A DNA stretch of 11,923 bases. It comes from STC-54 sp964504665 (GTDB taxonomy: Bacteria > Patescibacteriota > Microgenomatia > Daviesbacterales > UBA10151). Positions 5,469-11,548 of this stretch are shown here, in pieces. A program made the position numbers and the translations under genes. The notes beneath the pieces are model-generated. The model was given only the letters and a program-made list of their open reading frames with translations. It was not told the origin of the DNA and did no database searches. Numbering within the stretch: position 1 is the first letter of the stretch; each line of letters opens with the position of its first letter. The stretch covers positions 1 to 11,923 of the forward strand of contig CAZDEH010000027.1 of the NCBI GenBank assembly GCA_964504665.1. The letters are read 5' to 3'.

Positions 5469-7051
5469 TTACCATCCACCTATATTTTGCTTACTTACCA
5501 TAGGCAAATAGAGTTTATAGTCAACAGGATTATTATTTTTATCTCCACCTAAGTTCCTGTCAGTATATATTGGCGCTTGTCCATCCGGTATAAATGCCTT
5601 ACCAAATCTCCAGATAATTACTTCATACCCCATTTGCCCNNNNNNNNNNCACTAATTTCTTTCCTTAATATATCTTTTTGTCTATCTATTGCTGATGTCA
5701 GATTTGGCTCTAAAGCAATACAATTAGTTCTCTCCAGATCAACTATAATCGCGTTACCAGTTGTTCCACCCGTAGGGACATAGGCTCCATACCCTCCCCC
5801 AAGTATAATATTGCGCTTTCCATTAGAATCAAGGTAGCTATCTACAGTGCTTATTGACAAAGACCCATTTATATATCTAGGAATATTTTGATTATCACAA
5901 AGATTAGCATAAGAGAAAAAACTACCCTCTTTAGTAATAATATCTATATCAAAAACACCTGCTCTATCCATATCACTAGTTCTAACATGTGTATGTCCTA
6001 GATCACCAGGGTAGATATCATGTCCATACATAAAACCAAGTCTGACAGGAACACCATTAATGATAGTTTGAGTAATATTTTCTACTGAACCAATCCCTGT
6101 TGTATAATCAATTTTGCCTGCCAATAAACCACTTTGTAAATTAAATGATCCTACAGAAATAAAGTCTACTTGATGATCTGCAGCATTAACTGAAGCAATA
6201 CCTAAATCATGTGCACTACCTATATTTATAGAAACAGGCTGAATTGTAGCTAAGCTGGCTGCTTTCACCGCTGCCTTTTTGGTAATTGGATCAACTGAAA
6301 TAATAAACGGCCCAATGCCTCCTTCATAGTTTCCATTATTCCCTAAGAAATTTGCGTCAGTAACTCTAAATAAATCTATGGTTGCTGCAGAATTTTGATA
6401 AGGCCAGTCAATTGGTCCCATATTTTTCCCTCCATCAGGAGATATTCGAAGAGCAGTTAGCCCACTAAGGAAAGGGTCTTCTCCCCCAAAAATGACAGTG
6501 TTACCATCAGATGAGGAAACCATAGATCTAACACTTTCCATAGAAACTTTTGATATAAACTTGAAATCAGAAAAAGCACCTGAAGCAGGGTCCTTTTTAC
6601 TTTCCCACAGCTCATTACGATTTACTACGGCTCTTTGAGCGGTTACATCACCTGTAGCATCTTTCACATAATCTGTAGCAGAAATATCTTGTGGATTTGC
6701 TTCCAGGCACTCTCTGCTTATTTCCGGTCCGTATTTATCTCCTGCTATTTTGGTATAACCTTCACAAGCAGCATTAAGAGCTTTAGCAGATGTTTGAAAA
6801 TTTTCAGGTAAAGTATATTCAATCCCTCTAGTTGGAGTTGGGGTAGATTCTGTATTTATCTCAGAATATACAGGAGAATTGCTACTCAAGATTGGTAAAA
6901 CAACTGCCCCCATAAAAGATACGAGTTGCCTTATTCTACGAGGCAAAGAAACTTGGCGGGAAAAGATCCCTGCCTCTACACGAGAGGATTGTTTAAATCC
7001 TTTTTCTTGACTGTCTGAACCTAATCCTTGTTCAAAATCTTTTGATTTCAT
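5469..7051 (-). CDS. Secreted protein of unknown function, interrupted by an assembly gap
   Basis: Not recognised. From ATG 7049-7051, 467 codons run to the N block at 5640-5649. A basic N-terminus (RRIRQ at about 39-43) and a hydrophobic stretch (about 44-58) form a late signal peptide or anchor, followed by a Thr/Pro linker. The body has repeated 'S.DG..V.FGG' and 'ISVDPITKK' segments suggesting beta-propeller-like strands. Read straight through 10 N, the frame stops at 5618, but the other frame past the gap is open for 56 codons: GQMGYEVIIWRFGKAFIPDG, then PVDYKLYLPMVSK to ...GGW and TAA at 5469-5471. That frame is almost certainly the true C-terminus, so the missing length is 2 modulo 3. 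The gene ends 5 bases from its convergent neighbour. Confidence 0.75.
5640..5649. other. Assembly gap (10 N)
   Basis: Ten undetermined bases lie inside the minus-strand secreted-protein gene. The number is a placeholder: coding sequence on both sides joins in frame only if the true length is 2 modulo 3. A collapsed repeat in the gene is one possible cause. Confidence 0.95.
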
Positions 7052-7076
7052 AGGTTTAACTCTAATGAGTCATCCT

Positions 7077-7105
7077 ATAGTATCATTATTTGGTTATTTT
7101 GTCAA
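7077..7105 (-). promoter_or_regulatory. Promoter of the minus-strand secreted-protein gene
   Basis: TTGACA (7100-7105) and TACTAT (7077-7082) on the minus strand are 17 bases apart. Here 25 bases separate the -10 from the ATG at 7051, so this is the one clear leadered first gene in the window, with a 5' UTR of about 18-20 bases and no strong Shine-Dalgarno. The repeat element at 7107-7196 begins just upstream of the -35 box. Confidence 0.55.
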
Positions 7106-7106
7106 T

Positions 7107-7196
7107 ATTATGAGCTACCTAGGCTAAAGCCTTCGGTGAGTTCTAATTGTTCAATTCATTCATGATTAAATGGTATTCTTGAACAATTATGAGCTA
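7107..7196. repeat. Small repeat element with an 11-bp inverted repeat and flanking 11-bp direct repeats
   Basis: ATTATGAGCTA occurs at 7107-7117 and again at 7186-7196. Between them, 7118-7147 repeats the IS-like end found at 84-113, including GGCTAAAGCC and CCTTCGGTGAGTTCTAAT. TAATTGTTCAA (7144-7154) is the perfect inverse of TTGAACAATTA (7179-7189), with a 24-base loop. The element looks like a miniature insertion with a target duplication, or a solo IS200/IS605-type end next to a hairpin. No gene was seen in 7052-7273 beyond this element and the promoter at 7077-7105. Confidence 0.5.
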
Positions 7197-7273
7197 TTTC
7201 TTGTTGAGGGAATATTTAACTACCTGTATATCCCCTTATGCCTATTGTATTCCTCTTTCTCCAAATGTCAATT

Positions 7274-7555
7274 TCAGATGATATTTAACTGTGCCAGGCG
7301 TTCACGGATAAGCATTCTGGCAGCGGTTGATATGCCAATCCCTTTTGCATTGGCAACTTTTTCTATAGCTTTTTTAGTTTTTTCATCAAGCCTGATGGGA
7401 ACAACTTTTTTGTATACTGAAATTAAGTTTTTAGCAAATTTAACATCAGGAGCCGGTTGCCAAAAATCATGGTAATCAGCCGTGGAGTGAGTGTCCCAGA
7501 AATCAGCCATCTCCTGAATAGATTTAAATTTTGGAACTTCTTTTATTTTTTTCAT
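7274..7555 (-). CDS. brnA: BrnA antitoxin
   Basis: The 93-aa product follows the BrnA pattern. An N-terminal toxin-binding part has 'VPKFKSIQEMADFWDTHSTADY', split over residues about 7-28, then the FWQP motif. A C-terminal ribbon-helix-helix follows (residues about 52-90, VPIRLDEKTKKAIEKVANA...GISTAARMLIRERL). BrnA neutralises BrnT and, with it, represses the operon. It lies second, overlapping the brnT stop by ATGA (7552-7555), the toxin-first order known for brnTA. No clear terminator follows it. Confidence 0.88.
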   Translation of the reverse strand: MKKIKEVPKFKSIQEMADFWDTHSTADYHDFWQPAPDVKFAKNLISVYKKVVPIRLDEKTKKAIEKVANAKGIGISTAARMLIRERLAQLNII

Positions 7556-7815
7556 ACTTTCTTTGTATATCTTCTTCTTTCAGAATCGCTAGCATCCCTT
7601 GCTGTAACAAGATAAAAACTATTTGTTCGTGGTACTAAAATTATTGTTAAGTACCTACCGGTTTCTGTCTGACCAGTTATTTGATATGCCCCATCCTTAC
7701 CCCGCTCAAACAAATTTTTACTCCTACAAACCTCTTCTGCTTCCTCTGGTTCAACATTATGTCTTGCTATATGATCTATATTCCACTCATCCCAAATAAG
7801 TCTTCTGATAATCAT
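7552..7815 (-). CDS. brnT: BrnT toxin
   Basis: The 87-aa product has the full BrnT signature: WDEWNIDHIARHNVEPEEAEEV at residues about 8-29, the middle strand YQITGQTETGRYLTIILV, and the C-terminal VTARDASDSERRRY. BrnT is a RelE-like ribonuclease that stops translation. The start at 7813-7815 is fixed by the promoter, whose -10 box lies 8 bases upstream, so the message is probably leaderless. It is coupled to brnA by an ATGA overlap. Confidence 0.9.
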   Translation of the reverse strand: MIIRRLIWDEWNIDHIARHNVEPEEAEEVCRSKNLFERGKDGAYQITGQTETGRYLTIILVPRTNSFYLVTARDASDSERRRYTKKV

Positions 7816-7823
7816 TCTATTAC

Positions 7824-7852
7824 AAAGTATTACATTTGTAAATACTTGTCAA
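7824..7852 (-). promoter_or_regulatory. brnTA promoter with overlapping operator-like dyad
   Basis: TTGACA (7847-7852) and TACTTT (7824-7829) on the minus strand are 17 bases apart. AAGTATT (7825-7831) and AATACTT (7841-7847) are perfect inverse arms of seven, spaced by nine. A second nested dyad, TTACA-TT-TGTAA, occupies 7830-7841. Together they fill the space between the two boxes, where the BrnA-BrnT complex would be expected to bind. Confidence 0.65.
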
Positions 7853-7926
7853 ATTTAGCAACTTAATAGTGACTTTTTACCCACTCCGGAAACCTATAGT
7901 ACTCTATCCATATACAAAAGTCCGTC

Positions 7927-7959
7927 ATTGCGATCCCGATGATAATCGGGAATGGCAAT
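7927..7959 (-). terminator. Hairpin after the Phd-PIN pair, possible terminator or repeat
   Basis: ATTGC ... CCCGAT-GATA-ATCGGG ... GCAAT: an inner stem of six (7935-7940 with 7945-7950), a tetraloop and an outer stem of five, with a small internal loop. It lies 13 bases past the PIN gene stop. In the minus direction the stem is followed by GACGGACTTTTG, a poor U-run, so termination is uncertain. Otherwise 7816-7971 holds the brnTA promoter and no gene. Confidence 0.4.
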
Positions 7960-7971
7960 ATTTCAATTTAT

Positions 7972-8412
7972 TTAACATTCCCTAGATGTCAAATTTGGAA
8001 GCAATTTAAGAAAATCTTTTGGAGTAACTAATTTTACTCTTTTATAAGATTTACCAACTTTTCGGAGTAATAATCCATCTCCGGTTACCAAATAGTCCGC
8101 TTTTGCAGAAATTGCTGCTGCAATTATCAGATTATCTTCAGGGTGAGTAGCAACACCTTGAACATTTATGATTATAGGAGTCACAAATGCCTCAGTACGG
8201 AGTAAATCCATAAGGGCATTAACTTTATTAGTATTAATATGTTTTTGAAAATATGGTTTTTGGAATGTGTGCTCCAGTTCGCATAAAATATGCTCCGATG
8301 TAATTAGTTCAAACTGATGAGCACGCCATGCATCAAGGATTTGACCAGGAGAGTTAAAAGCATTTACCGTACCGGAAGCTAAAATATTCGTATCCAAAAC
8401 TACCCTAATCAT
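7972..8412 (-). CDS. PIN-domain toxin
   Basis: The 146-aa product is a PIN domain of the 'putative toxin, PIN family' type rather than the classic short VapC. Acidic residues are Asp7 in VVLDTNILASG, Glu45 in ILCELEHTF, Asp93 in HPEDNLIIAAAISAKADYL and Asp112 in LVTGDGLLL. The HPEDN...A..A.AD.LVTGD pattern is characteristic. It is predicted to be a metal-dependent ribonuclease. Its ATG overlaps the antitoxin stop by ATGA (8409-8412). The antitoxin partner is Phd-like, unlike the RHH partner of the PIN toxin at 2375. Confidence 0.87.
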   Translation of the reverse strand: MIRVVLDTNILASGTVNAFNSPGQILDAWRAHQFELITSEHILCELEHTFQKPYFQKHINTNKVNALMDLLRTEAFVTPIIINVQGVATHPEDNLIIAAAISAKADYLVTGDGLLLRKVGKSYKRVKLVTPKDFLKLLPNLTSREC

Positions 8413-8705
8413 GCCTTTGATTTTCTTTTTTCTGCTCGAACCTCAGTGAGGGCTTTGTTTACTTCAAGTTCCAACTCCTCTGGTGGAACATCCTTGAATG
8501 CATCTCTCATACTATCCAAAGCTTTAAACCTTTCAGCACGTTGTTCTTCAAACATTGTGAACCTTTTTAAATCCTCGGCGGAGATAACAGCTGCAACAGG
8601 AATACCGCTTTTTTCAACCACTACTCTGGTTTGACCACGGAATACCTTATTTAATAACTGGCTCCATTGTTCTCTTACTTCGGACGATTTCATCACTTGT
8701 GTCAT
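8409..8705 (-). CDS. Phd/YefM-family antitoxin
   Basis: The 98-aa product starts MTQVMKSSEVREQWSQLLNK and has the Phd pattern: an N-terminal helix, then TRVVVEKSGIPVAAVISAEDLKRF, where 'V...G.PVAAVIS..DL' is the family core. An acidic, Glu-rich C-terminus would bind the toxin. The open frame extends upstream to 8771, but that extension contains the promoter, whose -10 box ends 6 bases before 8705, so the start at 8703-8705 is preferred. MKSSEV at 8693 is a fallback. Autoregulation is likely through the GTAC-containing sites at the promoter. Confidence 0.82.
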   Translation of the reverse strand: MTQVMKSSEVREQWSQLLNKVFRGQTRVVVEKSGIPVAAVISAEDLKRFTMFEEQRAERFKALDSMRDAFKDVPPEELELEVNKALTEVRAEKRKSKA

Positions 8706-8740
8706 ATGTACATAATAGTACGAAACAGTACGCTTGTCAA
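8704..8740 (-). promoter_or_regulatory. Promoter and operator of the Phd-PIN pair
   Basis: TTGACA (8735-8740, perfect) and TATTAT (8712-8717) on the minus strand are 17 bases apart, and 6 bases lead to the ATG at 8705. Three GTAC palindromes start at 8708, 8718 and 8728, exactly ten bases apart, one within TATGTACATA (8704-8713), a perfect 10-base palindrome. Equal helical phasing from the -10 into the spacer is what an array of repressor dimers would use. Confidence 0.7.
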
Positions 8741-8776
8741 GAGATTTCGTGAGCGGTTCAGGATTTTTCAATTAAA

Positions 8777-8809
8777 TGTCACTATGTCGCTTAGCTCCTC
8801 GGGATGACA
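8777..8809. repeat. Degenerate GTCA...TGAC intergenic repeat
   Basis: TGTCA (8777-8781) and TGACA (8805-8809) are inverse arms around GTCGCTTAGCTCCTCGGGA. The wording resembles the 'GTCATT...GAGGAATC' style dispersed intergenic repeats of many bacteria (recollection). A related sequence sits in the hairpin at 7921-7959. It occupies the divergent gap between the Phd-PIN pair and the 874-aa protein. Confidence 0.3.
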
Positions 8810-8853
8810 AGAATAATAATCTTTGGAAACCCCTGAACGGTTACAAATTTAGT

Positions 8854-8885
8854 AACTTGCAAGTTGTGAAACACTTTTGCATAAT
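8854..8885 (+). promoter_or_regulatory. Promoter of the 874-aa secreted protein, with a palindrome on the -35
   Basis: TTGCAA (8857-8862) and CATAAT (8880-8885) are 17 bases apart, and 7 bases lead to the ATG at 8893. The -35 is the centre of AACTTGCAAGTT (8854-8865), a perfect 12-base palindrome. A further GTTAC...GTAAC dyad (8840-8856) lies directly upstream. This suggests control by a dimeric regulator. Confidence 0.6.
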
Positions 8886-8892
8886 GTAGTAG

Positions 8893-11517
8893 ATGCCCAA
8901 AAAAATATTACTGTTGGGGATACTGCTACTTAGTGTTTTTATTTTTAAACCTGTTCAGGCTAGTTGGTCTACGGATTTTATTCCTCCTAATTGTAATATC
9001 ACTTTTAGTCCTACTTCTGGACCAGCAGGCACTGTTGTTTCTGTGGGAGTAGAAGCCAATGATGCCTCTGGTATCAACTCAAAAACTTTAAGTGGTCCTG
9101 TAAGTGCGCCTTTAATTACTGACCTTGCTGTTCCTCCAAATTACTCTTGGAATACCACTGGCTTAACAGCCGGACAAACCTATACTTTTACCGGTAAGGC
9201 AACTGATGGAGCTGGTAATCCAGGCACCTGTCAAGCTGGTTTCCTAGTAACTGCTACTGCTATTACTCCTCCCCCCACACCAACTATTACCCAACCTGCT
9301 TGTATTACCAATGGGTATAATGGTGCAGGTATTACTATTTCCTGGACTAATAATAATACTCCTGTCACTTGGGTGGATATCTTCCCTAATGGTTCTACCA
9401 CTTACTATCATAAAGCTGTCACTGGCGGTGCTAACGCAGCAATTAGTACTACTGGGGTCGGTTTTGGAGATTATCAGGGAGTTTTAGGCACCCTCACTTA
9501 CAATCCCAATACTACTTATTATGTCCGTTTATACAACGGACAAACTAGTAATTTGACTATTTTTAATATTGGTGCTTGTACTGCTTCTTGTGGTGCCCCT
9601 CCCGCACCTATGATTTCCTATAACACCTCCTGTATTGGCGGTGGTGGAAACTATTCTGGCTCTCAAATCACTTTAAGTTGGACTAGCACGCCGGACTGTC
9701 CGGTCACTTGGGTAGATATCAGCCCTAATTCAAACTTCCTTACTACTGCCTACCATAAAGACGTCTATCCTTTAAGCAATACTTCTGCCCCTACCGGCTT
9801 TAATGGTTATATAGGGACAACCAATCCTTTCCAGGGCTATTCTGGCTCTACTGACTTAAATAATGGCACCATTTATTATGCCAGGTTATATAACGGTCAA
9901 AATGGTGCCAGCGCTACCTTTAAAATAAATGCCTGCCCTACTGGTTCCCCTCCTGGCACTCCTGCTTTCACCAAAGAACCAGCATTAACTTGTATAAACG
10001 AAGACTACACTGGACCGGTGGGTTGGTTAATATGGACAGAGAATCCCTCAGCCCCAGTCACTAGGCTGAGCTTACGTTTTCTCTATCCATATTGGGATAT
10101 CGACAGGTGGACAACTCAGCCACAAACATTCTGGAGGAAAAATAGTATTAATTCTTCTGGTACAGGTATACCAGACCAGTTTAATGCAGACCCTAACAAC
10201 CTCCCTCTTAATACCGGTTCTTTATTCATTACCCCGGAAAAACAATATATTCCGATAGGTTACTATTGGGCAACCCCCACCCCGGAATACCCGGATGGTT
10301 ACGAGATCTCACGCGCACAAGGGCCTGCTTTTTCCATACCTCTTTGCCCAGCCCGCCAATGGTCTGAATGGAGTGCTTGTTCAGTAACTGCCTGTGGTCA
10401 AGCTGGCGTAAAAAGCAGAACTTGTGGTCCTGAAACTCAAGCTAGAAATGAGTGCCAAAGAACTGATGGTACCTGGACTGTAGCTGGTAATAGAACAGAG
10501 ACCATCAGTTGTAGTACCCCTACCTGCCCACCTGCTACCCCTTCTGTTGATGTAAATTCCTGTATTACCCCCGGGGATAGTGGTTCAGGAATTAATATCT
10601 CCTGGACAAATACTAGCAATCCTGCTACTTATGTGGTAATTACTGATACTGCAATTGGTGTTGAGCATTGGAAGCAAACAGTCGATCGCACTCCTAACGC
10701 TTATGTATCCACCAACGGCACAGGTTTTGACAGTTTAACCTATGATCCTAGTCATACTTATCAAGTCCGTTTATATGGCTCTATGTTATATGGCTCTCCT
10801 ACCACTTTTACTACTCCTGCTACTCCTGCAACACCACCAGAACCTACTTGGTGTGCTCCTGATGGTCCTATTTTACCGGGTGTTCAAGATATGGGTTGGC
10901 AAAAAGTGCCATCATCAGTACCAGGGGTTGACCTCACTTATTATGTAAGGATGACTGAGGCTACAGCTGGATATGTTGTTTACTTAGATAGCTATCCCGG
11001 TACTACCTATTCATTATTTAATTTCCAATCAGGTGGCTCCTATCATATGTGGGTACACTCAATAGCCAAAGACAGTAATGGTAATTCTTGCCCTACTATT
11101 TATTCCAATCAAAAAGACTGTTACCCTTGGGTACCTACCTACTCCTGGAATACAGATAATTGGGCAGGTGCTTGTATATCTTGTACCCAATCCCAAACTG
11201 TCTGGTGCCAGAGGTCTGATGGGACTGTGGTGGCTGATTCATATTGTTCTGGAGCTGGAGTAAAACCTGCTGCTTCCCAGGATTGTGGAGAAACTCCTGG
11301 CATTTGGACTGAATTTAGTGCTTGGAGTGCTTGTTCTGAGGCTTGTGAAGGAGGTACTCAAACCAGAGTCAGAACTTGTACTAATCCAGCTCCTGCTTGT
11401 GGAGGAGCTGACTGTAGTGGTAGCGCCTCAGAACTTCAAGATTGTAATCCAGACCCTTGTCCTCCCTATTTAAAAACTTCCGGTGGTGATGTTCATTCCA
11501 ATCAGCCCAATCAGTAG
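8893..11517 (+). CDS. Large secreted modular protein with thrombospondin type-1-like domains
   Basis: The 874-aa product has a Sec signal peptide, likely cut after VQA (residue 23). An Ig-like domain follows (about 26-120). Next come beta-sandwich modules each opening with a Cys-Ile motif and most carrying a 'G..I.(I/L)SWT' strand, at Cys137, Cys247, Cys367 (diverged) and Cys557. Several contain 'V(T/D)W.DI.PN' and 'YY.RLYNGQ'. Between the third and fourth is a thrombospondin type-1-like domain (489-545, RQWSEWSACSVTACGQAG). An FN3-like part (about 645-740) and a Cys/Trp-rich segment (746-799) lead to a second TSP1-like domain (804-856, WSACSEACEGGTQTRVRTC). TSP1 and Ig-like domains bind proteins or glycans in other systems, so an adhesin-like role on the cell surface is inferred. 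No anchor or sortase motif is visible. Confidence 0.75.
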   Translation: MPKKILLLGILLLSVFIFKPVQASWSTDFIPPNCNITFSPTSGPAGTVVSVGVEANDASGINSKTLSGPVSAPLITDLAVPPNYSWNTTGLTAGQTYTFTGKATDGAGNPGTCQAGFLVTATAITPPPTPTITQPACITNGYNGAGITISWTNNNTPVTWVDIFPNGSTTYYHKAVTGGANAAISTTGVGFGDYQGVLGTLTYNPNTTYYVRLYNGQTSNLTIFNIGACTASCGAPPAPMISYNTSCIGGGGNYSGSQITLSWTSTPDCPVTWVDISPNSNFLTTAYHKDVYPLSNTSAPTGFNGYIGTTNPFQGYSGSTDLNNGTIYYARLYNGQNGASATFKINACPTGSPPGTPAFTKEPALTCINEDYTGPVGWLIWTENPSAPVTRLSLRFLYPYWDIDRWTTQPQTFWRKNSINSSGTGIPDQFNADPNNLPLNTGSLFITPEKQYIPIGYYWATPTPEYPDGYEISRAQGPAFSIPLCPARQWSEWSACSVTACGQAGVKSRTCGPETQARNECQRTDGTWTVAGNRTETISCSTPTCPPATPSVDVNSCITPGDSGSGINISWTNTSNPATYVVITDTAIGVEHWKQTVDRTPNAYVSTNGTGFDSLTYDPSHTYQVRLYGSMLYGSPTTFTTPATPATPPEPTWCAPDGPILPGVQDMGWQKVPSSVPGVDLTYYVRMTEATAGYVVYLDSYPGTTYSLFNFQSGGSYHMWVHSIAKDSNGNSCPTIYSNQKDCYPWVPTYSWNTDNWAGACISCTQSQTVWCQRSDGTVVADSYCSGAGVKPAASQDCGETPGIWTEFSAWSACSEACEGGTQTRVRTCTNPAPACGGADCSGSASELQDCNPDPCPPYLKTSGGDVHSNQPNQ

Positions 11518-11548
11518 TAAAATTTATGGATATATATTAAAATAATTG

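Noticed and set aside
5460..5475. Bidirectional terminator between the convergent genes.
   Set aside because: Only 5 bases separate the two stops and no hairpin with a U-run is visible there.
6930..6960. Twin-arginine (Tat) signal in the minus-strand secreted protein (PRRIRQLVSF).
   Set aside because: The residues after RR do not fit S/T-RR-x-F-L-K, and the hydrophobic stretch directly follows as in a Sec signal or anchor.
1194..8705. Alternative genetic code with UGA as Gly, as in some CPR lineages.
   Set aside because: UGA ends several genes in ATGA overlaps (2376-2378, 3449-3451, 7552-7554, 8409-8411) right where the domains are complete, and no gene here needs UGA read-through.
8706..8771. 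Upstream extension of the Phd antitoxin (22 extra residues from ATG 8771).
   Set aside because: The extension contains a near-consensus promoter and phased operator sites ending 6 bases before the ATG at 8705. The family's conserved sequence begins at the later start.
10437..10948. Open frames of 60-68 codons inside the 874-aa gene.
   Set aside because: They are alternative-frame shadows of a compositionally biased coding region, with no promoter or ribosome site and no recognisable domain.
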